A stretch of 64,000 nucleotides of DNA from Bacillota bacterium (lineage in GTDB: Bacteria; Bacillota; Clostridia; DSM-8532), in the NCBI GenBank assembly GCA_023411795.1, contig JAEYOK010000035.1:186001-250000 (forward strand). The letters are read 5' to 3'. Each line of letters starts with the position of its first letter. Positions within the stretch are counted from its first letter, which is position 1. The position numbers were made by a program, and so were the translations under genes. A model generated the notes under the pieces. That model did no database searches. It was given only the letters and a program-made list of their open reading frames with translations, and was not told the DNA's origin. Shown here in pieces: positions 26,761-35,873 of the stretch.

Positions 26761-29262
26761 CTATTTTACTTTAAATCCTGTTGTATACTCATCAACGAGC
26801 AAATTTCCTTGTAATCTGAATTGTTGCAAAAGCTTTTGAGTTTTAACTGCATTCCCATAAACGTCTGTTACAACAAGACTTTCGGCGAACTTTAATATAC
26901 TGTTTTTGAATTTTAATAGATAATCTGGCTTCATAATACGAATATTAGCATCCGGAGAACATGCATGTTCAAACTCATTACTATTATGTATCATTATCGG
27001 TGAGCAATTAAAACCATTACCATCATATTCATTTTCAAACCAGACTATTGATCCATTTAATTGATTACAATCATGTTTGTTAATGGTATCTGTTATAGTT
27101 CCATTTTTACACTCAATTACAAGAAACAGATTATTCCCTAATGCCCATAGGTTATCTGGTCCTTTCCCTCGTTCAAATTCTGGCCGAGAAGAAACTATTC
27201 CTAACATGAAAGAAATATCCTTTAAAGCTGCCTCAAAGTTCTTTGCAGTATCTTGAGAAAACTGCAGCAATTCAAGTAGTGCATTTATTTTTAAGATGTA
27301 TTCGTTTGGATTTAACTGGTTTTCATTAATGTAATCAACCAATGCTTGAGCTTGAGTCCCTGGTTTACTAACCAACCGTTGGTGCTGTATTCCCTTTATT
27401 GGCCTAATAATTCCCGTGTTGTACTGCATTCCAGATAAAAGTATTTGCTGTGCCTCCTGTTCATTTACTAAATTCATATATTCAGCCATTATCTGCATAA
27501 GAAATCCCTTTGTCTTATCATCAGAAGTTTCATTTTTTATACTCTCTATTTCTTTTACCGCACCTAAGTATTGATGGATTTCCGATTTTTCGAAAGCATT
27601 ACGCAAAGCAATAGAAACATCATCAACGTTAGGAGTTTTTTCATATGTTACAGACGACAATACATCTCTGCTAGCTTTAATCCATTGAACATCTCTTGGC
27701 AATTTAAGTGAATAATTTGTTAACGAAAAAATATCGTCTATGCTGGGATTTGGATTTTCTTCTCTTAACTGATCCCAGAGTTGTTGTGAGAGTTCAAATT
27801 GCTTTTGAGTTGCTTTACTAAAAAACTTATAACCCTCTGCACGAATAATTGTATCGCTCAACCCATTACCCATTAAAACTGCAACACAGTAATCATTATT
27901 TGAACGAACTCCCCTACCAATACCTTGTTCAATTTTTTGTACTTGCTCACTCAAAAGGTTCTTGCTACTAGGATCTACGCTTTGGACGAATGTGTCATAT
28001 TCACTTTTCATCTTCGGTAAACCATCAATAACTAATATACGGCAAGCACCATCTGGCAAGTCGACTCCATCATATTTGTTAATAAATACAACTAATCCAA
28101 CATGCCCATTTTTAAGTCTACTAACGCCTTCATCTATGTTCATATAATCCAAAATCATATCGGAAGAATCCTTCCAGAAGGCTGCACGTTGTCGAGAAGG
28201 AACAATAACAACGACATTGAATTCATTTGATAAGGATTTTAATTTCTCCTTTATTTCTTGATTTGTTATACTTTTGTTTATTATCTGCGGAAAAATAAGG
28301 AGTCTGTCACCTATATCATTTGCTTTTTCTGGAGTTATAATATTAGTAATTTCTTCTCGCTTTAACCCCATTGCAGTAACAAAAACACTATCATCAGCCA
28401 ATGTCGCACTCATAAAAATTCTACGCTGTGCTTGGTCAAAACTTCTTATTTTTGATATAGGTATACATTTGGGTGTTATTTCTATACTTCTTGCAGAAAT
28501 CATACAATTACATGTTTCTAAACAATCACTGATAAGTGGAATATGGAACATAATAAATTCTTTTTTTATATGCCGGCTTAGCGCAGATCGCAATTCCTGA
28601 ATATTACTTTGCCAAACCCAAAAGGGGACTAGCATATTTGATACTGGATCTGCAAATTCTATTATTTCCTGATATTTCTGTTCTGAATAAGCCATTAACC
28701 CCGGTTCTAAAATTTCTATTATGTCATTATAAGCATCATCAGTCATCGGTATACTCACTGTAAATTGACTATCTATTGTGCCCAAACATGCATGAACATC
28801 ATCAATCAATAGGCTTCCAATATCAATGTTATTTTTATTTCTCATACCAAATACGCTCATACCATTAACTAGTTTATGAATATTAATCACTAAAATTGAT
28901 CGTCTCATCATGAAATCATAGTCATCTTCATCTTGAACTACTTTTATTCCCAGATTATTTGCTTCATAGCACACTTGCTGTATGAGATAATTATCTGGTA
29001 CAACATATACAGCAGGACCTTTTCCCTCTTCTAAGCAACTTTTTAAAATAGTAAGTCCCACAACTGTTTTCCCACTTCCGGTATTCATCTTAATTATTGT
29101 GTTTTTCTGATTACGTTTTTCAAACCAACTTTTCCAAACTTCACTCTGTACATCTCGGGGGTATTCGTATTGTTTACTTTTTGTTGGTAAAGACATGAAT
29201 ATATCACGTGGTTCCAAGCTAGATTGGTTAGCTTTTACACCTATTTTGGAAAAATCAATCAT
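26761..29262 (-). CDS. DEAD/DEAH-type superfamily 2 helicase of the SIR2-HerA locus
   Basis: This 833-residue protein has a helicase core in the first 500 residues: Walker A MNTGSGKT near residue 60, a DEAH-equivalent box LLIDDVHACLG, SAT-like FMSATLAD and motif VI QGIGRGVRSNNDY. The rest (about residues 500-833) is not a domain I recognise; it contains LFLVIECKNGT, whose E-C-K arrangement resembles the end of a PD-(D/E)xK nuclease motif, preceded by GPDNLWALGN. A nuclease fused to the helicase is therefore possible but not shown. ATG follows AGGAGGT. It is the last gene of the operon with SIR2, HerA and KTSC, which points to a role in phage defence. Confidence 0.8.
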   Translation of the reverse strand: MIDFSKIGVKANQSSLEPRDIFMSLPTKSKQYEYPRDVQSEVWKSWFEKRNQKNTIIKMNTGSGKTVVGLTILKSCLEEGKGPAVYVVPDNYLIQQVCYEANNLGIKVVQDEDDYDFMMRRSILVINIHKLVNGMSVFGMRNKNNIDIGSLLIDDVHACLGTIDSQFTVSIPMTDDAYNDIIEILEPGLMAYSEQKYQEIIEFADPVSNMLVPFWVWQSNIQELRSALSRHIKKEFIMFHIPLISDCLETCNCMISARSIEITPKCIPISKIRSFDQAQRRIFMSATLADDSVFVTAMGLKREEITNIITPEKANDIGDRLLIFPQIINKSITNQEIKEKLKSLSNEFNVVVIVPSRQRAAFWKDSSDMILDYMNIDEGVSRLKNGHVGLVVFINKYDGVDLPDGACRILVIDGLPKMKSEYDTFVQSVDPSSKNLLSEQVQKIEQGIGRGVRSNNDYCVAVLMGNGLSDTIIRAEGYKFFSKATQKQFELSQQLWDQLREENPNPSIDDIFSLTNYSLKLPRDVQWIKASRDVLSSVTYEKTPNVDDVSIALRNAFEKSEIHQYLGAVKEIESIKNETSDDKTKGFLMQIMAEYMNLVNEQEAQQILLSGMQYNTGIIRPIKGIQHQRLVSKPGTQAQALVDYINENQLNPNEYILKINALLELLQFSQDTAKNFEAALKDISFMLGIVSSRPEFERGKGPDNLWALGNNLFLVIECKNGTITDTINKHDCNQLNGSIVWFENEYDGNGFNCSPIMIHNSNEFEHACSPDANIRIMKPDYLLKFKNSILKFAESLVVTDVYGNAVKTQKLLQQFRLQGNLLVDEYTTGFKVK

Positions 29263-29427
29263 ATGTACCTCCTATGTTAACTATTTACATAAATATCCCT
29301 GAACTCTGAGTAATACTTAAACATTTGTTTTCATAATGGTTAGCCTAATCACCCGTCAATGTTGCCATAATTGTTTTAAAACTCTCTAGTCATATTATCA
29401 ATCAGGGAATACAACACAATTCATAAT

Positions 29428-29643
29428 TTAGCCAACTCTACTCTCATCAAATGTCCCTCTAATATTTGAATGAAAAAACTTTCCTATTGATGATGCAGAT
29501 TCCATTTCATACCACAAATATTCAGGAACATCACGGTATTGCCATACTTGACCGTTTGACTTGAACTCAATTTCAAGAATAGCTTGCTGAGAATCATATC
29601 CTATACTTACAATCATAGATGAATTAATATATTTTCTTTCCAT
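29428..29643 (-). CDS. KTSC domain protein
   Basis: This 71-residue protein matches the KTSC domain, a small fold also found at the C-terminus of some lysyl-tRNA synthetases. The visible pattern is SSMIVSIGYDSQQAILEIEF then WQYRDVPEYLWYEM and IGKFFHSNIRG. The function of stand-alone KTSC proteins is not established. It lies 13 bases after HerA with an AAGGAG ribosome site, so it is a real gene of the operon. In a defence context it may be an adaptor or nucleic-acid-binding part (inference). Confidence 0.8.
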   Translation of the reverse strand: MERKYINSSMIVSIGYDSQQAILEIEFKSNGQVWQYRDVPEYLWYEMESASSIGKFFHSNIRGTFDESRVG

Positions 29644-29656
29644 ATTTAATCACTCC

Positions 29657-31456
29657 TTATAATTTTTGCTCTCTTATTTTTGTTACAACATTTTTATAAC
29701 AGTTAATATTTTCTGAAAACTCAACAGACCATTTTTCAACCAACTTAGGATCAGCGCTGTCTGGCCGAGGATTTTGTAACGGAAGTCTAATTCTTGATGG
29801 AATTTTTATGGCTTCACCAACAACAATTGCCTCCCCGATTCTTAGAGATGGAAGCAAATCTATCAGACTATTCATATTGTCAGGTGCCAATGATTTTACT
29901 ATTGATTGATCAGAAGAATTGGTAAGCCTCAGCGCAATAAAAGTTCCTACTTGCGCTAAGATCGTCTCAGAGATTTCTGAAGGCCGCTGTGAAATCACAA
30001 GTGCTCCTAATCCAAATTTTCTTCCTTCTTTAAAAATTCTCTCAACGGCCGTTTTCGCATAGCTATTTTCTTCGTTTTTGCCCAAATATGAATGTGCTTC
30101 ATCATAAGCTATTAATAATGGTCTGTTTTTTCCTGTATTAGAATTATTTCTTCCCCAAAACATACTGTCGTAAATAAAGCGTGTGATCAAGCCTACTGTA
30201 ATATCTAGAACTTCGAAAGGAACATTACTCAAATCCAGTATAGTGAGTCTTTGTTCTTTTCCAATCCAATCATTCAGCAGATCATGCAAGTCCTTTGGAG
30301 AGTCTACATCTTTATAGTCTCCAGGATGAAACATGAAATTATATCTGCTATCCTTCAATCGATTTAATAATTTTTTCTCATAAGAATAGTATTCGTTATG
30401 TTGACTTTTAAATGGTGCTTGATTAGAAGGAGTGTCTAAATGTGACTGAAATTTAGCACCAACCAAATCTTCATAATTGCCATAATCTTTTATGTCTTGA
30501 CCGTTAATTGTTCGAAGAAAGGTCTTAGAATCCTCTTTTGTTTGCTCATCTTTTTTAGTAGACGAAAAGCTAGCATTAAGCCACCAATTCATTTCATACC
30601 AAAGCTTTCTTGAATTAAATGGAATAGGGGAGTCCGCTGTAATGAAATCCTGATTGACATTACCAGCCTTCAGTTCCCAGTGCTCTTTTTTAAATTGAAC
30701 TATTTGTTCTCGTAACAACCTATACTCAGGTCTTTGATCATCTGTAGGCTTAGCTCCGACTAAAAAATAGGCCAACTCATCAAAGTTCATGAGCCAAAAA
30801 GGAATATACAGAGGATTATTTTGGTCATTTATTTTTAATACTTTTGCTTCAGGAAATGCAGATGCATATTCTCCATGCGGATCAACAAGAACTATTCTAG
30901 AATTCGAGTAATCGGATATAATCCTTTTAACGATTCCTACCGTAGTATTTGATTTGCCGCTACCTGTTGATCCAAGTATTGCTGCATGCCTCAATACAAG
31001 TTTATGAACATCAATGAATACATTTAAGTTGTCAGATGAAGAATGCTTGCCAATTGCAATTGCGCCAGTGCTATTTTGTCCGTATATATCGGCCAAATCA
31101 GATTCCACTACCAGATGCACTTCATCATTAATGGTAGGATACAACCCAATCCCCTTTTCAAAGTCATTACTTCCGATCTTTTCGCCTATAAGATTAATTG
31201 TTAAATATCTCGAGCCTATGACCTTTTTAATATCGCTTTCATTTGCTTTACTTGGTGTATTACTAACACTCGAAACAATCCCATATGAAACCACGTTGCC
31301 TACTGGTACTTTTACAAAAGTACCGATTTGACCAATTTTGTAAACCTTGCCTCCAATTATCGGGCTTGATGATGGTATATTATCGCTTATCTCTACTTCG
31401 ACAATACTTGAGTCTACCCTAATTATTTTCCCGAGAAAAGTAATATCATTTTCCAT
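29657..31456 (-). CDS. HerA-family hexameric ATPase (DUF87)
   Basis: This 599-residue protein has an N-terminal beta-barrel (HAS-barrel-like, about residues 1-100) and a FtsK/HerA ATPase. Walker A is LGSTGSGKSNTT near residue 160, and Walker B is LLIAYDEAHSYLG around residue 450, followed by GLGALVISQRPSEIS, typical of HerA. An insertion between these motifs is charged and long. HerA hexamers normally translocate DNA with NurA; in Nezha-type systems HerA assembles with SIR2 instead. The ATG lies within the last codons of the SIR2 gene (11-base overlap), so the two proteins are made together. Confidence 0.92.
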   Translation of the reverse strand: MENDITFLGKIIRVDSSIVEVEISDNIPSSSPIIGGKVYKIGQIGTFVKVPVGNVVSYGIVSSVSNTPSKANESDIKKVIGSRYLTINLIGEKIGSNDFEKGIGLYPTINDEVHLVVESDLADIYGQNSTGAIAIGKHSSSDNLNVFIDVHKLVLRHAAILGSTGSGKSNTTVGIVKRIISDYSNSRIVLVDPHGEYASAFPEAKVLKINDQNNPLYIPFWLMNFDELAYFLVGAKPTDDQRPEYRLLREQIVQFKKEHWELKAGNVNQDFITADSPIPFNSRKLWYEMNWWLNASFSSTKKDEQTKEDSKTFLRTINGQDIKDYGNYEDLVGAKFQSHLDTPSNQAPFKSQHNEYYSYEKKLLNRLKDSRYNFMFHPGDYKDVDSPKDLHDLLNDWIGKEQRLTILDLSNVPFEVLDITVGLITRFIYDSMFWGRNNSNTGKNRPLLIAYDEAHSYLGKNEENSYAKTAVERIFKEGRKFGLGALVISQRPSEISETILAQVGTFIALRLTNSSDQSIVKSLAPDNMNSLIDLLPSLRIGEAIVVGEAIKIPSRIRLPLQNPRPDSADPKLVEKWSVEFSENINCYKNVVTKIREQKL

Positions 31457-32633
31457 TCATGACCTCCTCAATTCTTTTCAACTTACCAGAGTTAGCCACT
31501 AAAAATGTTACAAGCTTTTTAAAGTCTCCAAGTAAGAATTCTTCTTTTGCTTTATCCCAATAGACGTCACTGTCTTTTGAATCCCCTGTACTTTCATCAA
31601 ATGTCCATGCGTATAACTTGCCACTTACGATCATTTTCTTTGGCCCCATTACGCATAGGTTCAAATATGAGTTTGCATTGCTTGCCATTGCATCTACTTG
31701 CTCATCTAAAAAACACATTACAATTGAGTATAGTCTTGGGTTTTGCCGAAGTCCGTTAAAGATAATTTCATTTATGTGTTGATCAGAAAACGAATAACCT
31801 GAAAATACAAACAATATCTCCCCTTGTAGTAAATAGTTCTTTAATCTATCAAAATATGCAACAAACGGTTGCTTTCGTGAAAGGTTATACTTTTCTTTTG
31901 ACGGATATACAACCAACTCATTTTCAGGATTTTCAATTTTTCCGACTCTGATTATTTTAGAGCTTTGATCTGACTCTTCTTTTCTGAACTCCCAATTCAA
32001 TGAACCGTGTATTTTCCATAATCTAATCCAGTTGAATGTAAGATCAGAAAGGTTAGCATTCTTTTCTATGCTTTCTGGCCAAAAAAAGGGCTCGTAAGAT
32101 CCAACAAAACCATCAAAATAAGGTATATGATTAAATTCCATAGCTTTTTCTATAAGAAGGTCATAATTAGTTGTAAATATTTCTTTTGTATAATTTCTAT
32201 TAGCAATATCAAGCCATGCAAAGAACTTCCTAAGCTCTTTAATATCAGCATCTTTTTCCTTGTCATGTATTACATTAAAAATATTTTTGCATATTTGTTC
32301 GTCTAAATCTTTTGCTAATTTCCCATTGACTCCATCATAAATTCGATCTTCTTTTTCTCCTGTAATTTCTTTTATTTGCCTAACATAATTTAAAATATCT
32401 TCAACACTTATTCTTTTTCCCGAGTGCAATTCGGACAGGCTTTCTTTAAGGCTTTTAAAAATCGCTTTTAAATCCCCATTCAGCTTTTGCTCAACATCAT
32501 CAGTGAGCTTATATACATTTGGTAGTCCAAAGGCACATGAACTCCCTGCACCAAAAAAGAAACCAATATTTTTAGAGTAAGATAGCAGTTTTTTAAGTTC
32601 ATCCATTTCTTGTATTACATTTATTTTTTCCAT
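31446..32633 (-). CDS. SIR2-domain protein (predicted NADase effector)
   Basis: This 395-residue protein has the SIR2 NAD-binding pattern: FFFGAGSSCAFG at residues 25-36, TTNYD near 160, HGSLNW near 211 and FSGYSFSD toward the C-terminus. SIR2 proteins of bacterial defence systems degrade NAD+ after infection and stop growth. Pairing with a HerA gene in an overlapping operon is the Nezha (SIR2-HerA) arrangement. ATG follows AGGTGG. A TATAAT at about 32696 (minus strand) is a possible -10 box. Known SIR2-HerA loci usually have two genes; here two more follow. Confidence 0.9.
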   Translation of the reverse strand: MEKINVIQEMDELKKLLSYSKNIGFFFGAGSSCAFGLPNVYKLTDDVEQKLNGDLKAIFKSLKESLSELHSGKRISVEDILNYVRQIKEITGEKEDRIYDGVNGKLAKDLDEQICKNIFNVIHDKEKDADIKELRKFFAWLDIANRNYTKEIFTTNYDLLIEKAMEFNHIPYFDGFVGSYEPFFWPESIEKNANLSDLTFNWIRLWKIHGSLNWEFRKEESDQSSKIIRVGKIENPENELVVYPSKEKYNLSRKQPFVAYFDRLKNYLLQGEILFVFSGYSFSDQHINEIIFNGLRQNPRLYSIVMCFLDEQVDAMASNANSYLNLCVMGPKKMIVSGKLYAWTFDESTGDSKDSDVYWDKAKEEFLLGDFKKLVTFLVANSGKLKRIEEVMNGK

Positions 32634-33182
32634 AATATATCCACCTTCACCTAACCTTGACTGACTTCCGACTGTTATCGATTAACACCCTACGAATTAT
32701 ATAAAGGATTCTGTTTTTGAGAAACATTTCCATCCATAATTTTATTAGTTTATATACAGTTCGTCAATGAGATTGATGTCAAAATGACTATTAACTGCAC
32801 ATATCGATTCGCATATGACAAAAAACGATACTTAACTAATGCTAATTCAAGGACATTTCAGAGATTCTTAACAATTTTAAAAAGATGTAATTTCCTCTTA
32901 ACAAATTGCAATAAATTCATATAATATAGTTGTACTACTTATCTATTGCCTATTTTTTAAGTAACCATATGGTTGGAATCATGTGGTTTTCTGTTATTCA
33001 AAAAGAAATAAGAATGCATTATGCATTACTGCAAACTCACTTGTATTAAGTAATCTCATGAGTTTATCTAGTAAATCCATGTCATAACGGTCTCTGTTCA
33101 GAAGTAAGCGACGATGAACAAGTCCAGAAACCCCAAAGGCACGTTTGCATTTTCCTGCGTTACCTGTGGAGGTCTCCATTTA
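32634..33182. other. Gene-poor AT-rich spacer of the island
   Basis: This stretch holds the SIR2 promoter region and an unassigned minus-strand reading frame of 61 codons (32994-33179). I do not recognise that small protein and see no clear ribosome site, so I do not call it as a gene. It may be debris of a mobile element. Confidence 0.4.
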
Positions 33183-33375
33183 ACTATCGTTTGGGCTGAG
33201 TCTACCGCACTCTGCTGAAAACGATAGTATGCTCGTGGCGGGTCGGTACTTTACCAATGTATGGTGAAGTATCGGCAATACACGAGCATAGGAACGAGCT
33301 TTCTGTGTATGCGCAGGTGGGGGTAAACAGTATAGCGAGCATTGCGAGCTTGCTGCATTACCCCCCACCCAGTTG
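33183..33375. repeat. Cluster of three large stem-loops (candidate transfer origin or element end)
   Basis: Three inverted repeats follow one another. ACTATCGTTT/AAACGATAGT is at 33183-33228. ATGCTCGTG/CACGAGCAT at 33229-33289 has an inner stem TACTT-ACCA/TGGT-AAGTA. GGTGGGGGTAA/TTACCCCCCACC at about 33324-33371 has a GCGAGC-rich loop. No reading frame explains this. The composition differs from both flanks. Its place before a serine recombinase suggests oriT-like or recombination DNA (inference). Confidence 0.5.
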
Positions 33376-33598
33376 TATATAAGCTCAAATCACCCAATTT
33401 TTTCAGCAAGTCGGCTTGGTAACCCGAAATTGCTTGTCCTCATTACCGCTGGTGCTTTTCTCGCATAAAAAGCGCTTCTTAACAACATTATTTTTCCGAT
33501 AAGTCCATTTATATAAAAATTACGTCTGCTCATTCATGGAAAGGAGTTTTATATGCAAGGCAGTAAATCAATTAAAGCCCAACTTACAGATAAGCTCC

Positions 33599-35035
33599 GT
33601 GAGCTTTGCCCGTGATTACATACGTGCAGGACTTTGTATTGAAGAAATATTCCCTGAACATGACATCCGCCTCATTTCGGTGGGTGAAGGTATTGATACA
33701 GACGAGGGTAAAAATGAGTTTATCGCATTTCTTAATATAATGAATGAGCATTATGCCCGTGACATCTCTAAAAAACGTAAGCTAACAAACATAACAAAAG
33801 GGAACGAAGGGATACCGTTAAGCCTGCCTCCATACGGCTACAGAAAAGACCCAGATAACCCTAAGCGATGGATTGTTGACGATGAAGCGGCCGCCGTTAT
33901 TCGCAGGATTTTCGCAATGTCACTGGAAGGCTTCGGAACAGAACAGATCGCAGGTGCATTGGAAAGCGAAAAAGTTTTGACACCGATGAATTATTGGCAA
34001 AGTAAAGGGCTGAATCGGGGCGGAATCCGCAATAATGAACGCACTAGCCACTGGCAGAACTCAACCATCATTAAGATTTTATCCTTGCAGGAGTACTGTG
34101 GAGACATCATAAACTTCAAGACATACTCAAAGTCGTTCAAACTTAAAAAGCGAATCAAGAATGATAAAGAAGATATGGCGGTCTTCAGGGACGTTCACGA
34201 CCCGATTATTGACCGAGCCGACTTTGAAAGGATTCAACAAAAGCGCGGGACTATTCGCAAAAGGAAAAACCATGACGGGGAGAAAAATATGTTTTCCGGA
34301 TTGCTTGTATGCGCGGACTGCGGAGGTAATCTGAATTACCATTTTAATCAGGGAAACCACGCAATTCAATATTTCAACTGTGCAAATAACAACCGCAACC
34401 GCAAGACATGCTCATCAACGCATTATATCCGCGTGGACTTTCTGGAACAGGTTTTGCTCCAAGAAATAAGCCGTCTGACAAGGTTTGCGGGCAAGTATGA
34501 AGATGAATTTGTCAGGATTGTCGTGGGGCATTCTGAAAAAACAGTGGTATCCGAGCATCAAAGCAAGCAAAGAGAGCTAAGCAAACTGCTTGCCCGCGAC
34601 AGGGAACTGGACAATCTGTTCAACCGTATGTATGAAGATAACGTTTCCGGTAAAATTGATAACGAGCGGTTTTCTAGAATGTCCAGGAGCTACACTGAAG
34701 AGCAGGCCGCGATTTCCATCAAGCTCAAAACACTTCAGGCAGAACTGGATAAGGTTGATGAGAAGGCAATTGATTCCACTACTTTTATTTCAGCAGTCCG
34801 CAAGTATACTCGGGTAAAGAAACTAACCCCCACAATGCTTAATGAACTAATAGATCGCATAGAGGTACATCAAGCAGAAAATGTTGACGGGGTACATATC
34901 CAGAGGCTTAATATACATTACAGATGTGCGGGTTCGCTTGAGATACCAGACATATTACCGAGTCCCGAAGTCACCTTGAAAACAAGAAAAGGAGTAACCG
35001 TGAGTTATTCCAGCACCAAAATTTCTAAAAATTAA
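33599..35035 (+). pseudogene. Large serine recombinase lacking its catalytic N-terminus
   Basis: The homologous part starts at the FARDYIRAGL segment, which in complete enzymes follows the LSR motif at about residue 75-90. It continues through YARDISKKRK, the recombinase domain (GYRKDPDNP, IRRIFAMSLEG, TIIKILSLQEYCGD), a zinc ribbon (CADCGG and CANNNRNRKTC) and a C-terminal coiled coil ending at 35035. The catalytic serine and the first strands are missing. Immediately upstream, AAGGAG and an ATG at 33554 begin a different short frame (MQGSKSIKAQLTDKLREL) that stops at a TGA at the junction; it looks like the start of an unrelated gene, perhaps a TetR-type regulator. This suggests a deletion joining two genes. 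The product cannot cut DNA. Confidence 0.8.
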
Positions 35036-35036
35036 A

Positions 35037-35089
35037 GAGTGGTCATACGAATTTAAGATTTTTAATTCCTAAATCCTATACGACCACTC
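35037..35089. terminator. Inverted repeat at the island's right end
   Basis: GAGTGGTC (35037-35044) pairs with GACCACTC (35082-35089), with an inner AT-rich stem GAATT/AATTC. It follows the recombinase stop by two bases and may act as a terminator for both it and the convergent tRNA transcript. Confidence 0.5.
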
Positions 35090-35093
35090 CAAC
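35071..35093 (-). repeat. Island right inverted repeat, abutting tRNA-Leu
   Basis: On the minus strand this reads as the partner of 26384-26406 with three mismatches; the core is GGAGTGGTCGTATAGGATTT. It touches the CCA end of the tRNA-Leu gene at 35094. Confidence 0.5.
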
Positions 35094-35176
35094 TGGTGCG
35101 GACAAGAGGACTTGAACCTCCACGGTCTCCCACCGGCTCCTAAGACCGGCGCGTCTGCCAATTCCGCCATGTCCGC
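35094..35176 (-). tRNA. tRNA-Leu (anticodon UAG)
   Basis: The minus-strand sequence starts GCGGACATGGCGGAATTGG and ends GTCCGCACCA, so the acceptor stem GCGGAC/GTCCGC closes and CCA is encoded. The anticodon arm GCCGGTCTTAGGAGCCGG presents TAG, reading CUN leucine codons. A variable arm (TGGGAGACCG) and T-loop GTTCAAGTC fit a class II tRNA-Leu. Its 3' end touches the island boundary repeat. Confidence 0.95.
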
Positions 35177-35193
35177 AAATTAGCTACTTTGCA

Positions 35194-35222
35194 ATTATAG
35201 CAACGGTTTTAACGTTTGTCAA
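35194..35222 (-). promoter_or_regulatory. Consensus promoter of tRNA-Leu
   Basis: On the minus strand TTGACA (35217-35222), a 17-base spacer and TATAAT (35194-35199) form a perfect sigma-A consensus 18 bases upstream of the tRNA 5' end. Confidence 0.9.
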
Positions 35223-35371
35223 GTTCTTTAGAATAATGGATAGCGTTAATTTACTGTAGGGTTTTATGGCCACTGTGAATAGCCGGTAAATCTATATTAA
35301 AACTGCTTTCATATCTTATGCCTAACCTTCTCATGCCCCTGATAATTTCATCTTAAATTTCCGAAAATCCC

Positions 35372-35413
35372 AAAGCCGGCCTGAGAGGAAACGCCCTCTC
35401 AGGCCGGCTTTTT
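35372..35413 (+). terminator. Strong GC-rich terminator hairpin
   Basis: AAAGCCGGCCTGAGAGG pairs with CCTCTCAGGCCGGCTTTTT around a six-base loop. There is no plus-strand gene just upstream, so it may be the remains of a transcript end brought in with the GC-rich segment. The rest of 35223-35477 shows nothing else I can support. Confidence 0.75.
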
Positions 35414-35477
35414 GTTTGTGAGATTTTGTGATAGCCCCATGCTACTGTAAAAATAAACTGGAAAGCGGGGTGGTTTT

Positions 35478-35825
35478 TTGCGCGTACTTTTGGTGGACGA
35501 TGAAAATCCTTGCCTGAATGAGCTTTCGTATCTGCTTTCAAAACAGGAAAACGTAAAGCTTGTGGGCGCATTTACAGACTCCGCAGCGGCGCTTAAGGCG
35601 TCGGTCGGGCTAAACCCCGATGTGGCGTTTCTGGATCTTTTGATGCCGCGCATGGACGGCGCAACGCTAGCGCGAAAGCTGCTTGCGCGCAGCCCAGGAC
35701 TTAAGATTGTGTTCGTAACAGCCTACGCTAAGGAGCTTCAGAGGCTCAAGGACAGCCCGGCGGCGGACAGTCTCCTAAAGCCGGTGAGCGAGAGCAGGCT
35801 GCAAGAGCTGCTGCTACGCATTTGA
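35478..35825 (+). CDS. Receiver-only response regulator
   Basis: This 115-residue protein is a complete CheY-like receiver with no output domain. It has the acidic pair VDDE near the N-terminus, the phospho-acceptor aspartate in VAFLDLLMPRMDG, the conserved T in VFVTAY and K in SLLKPVSE. The start is a TTG (MRVLLVDD) with a weak GGGGTGG site. It may be the front part of a larger regulator, or act by protein contact. It lies 48 bases before the giant SLH protein gene and shares its higher GC content, so the two probably arrived together. Confidence 0.82.
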   Translation: MRVLLVDDENPCLNELSYLLSKQENVKLVGAFTDSAAALKASVGLNPDVAFLDLLMPRMDGATLARKLLARSPGLKIVFVTAYAKELQRLKDSPAADSLLKPVSESRLQELLLRI

Positions 35826-35873
35826 AAAAAACAGCGTGAAAATATCTATTTCATGAAGGAGGTAACACAGGGT

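Noticed and set aside
29657..31456. HerA as part of a housekeeping HerA-NurA repair pair
   Set aside because: There is no NurA nuclease gene beside it, and the overlapping neighbour is a SIR2 gene, so a defence role fits better.
33180..33368. 62-codon minus-strand frame in the stem-loop cluster
   Set aside because: It has no ribosome site, odd composition and lies completely within inverted repeats, so it is not a credible gene.
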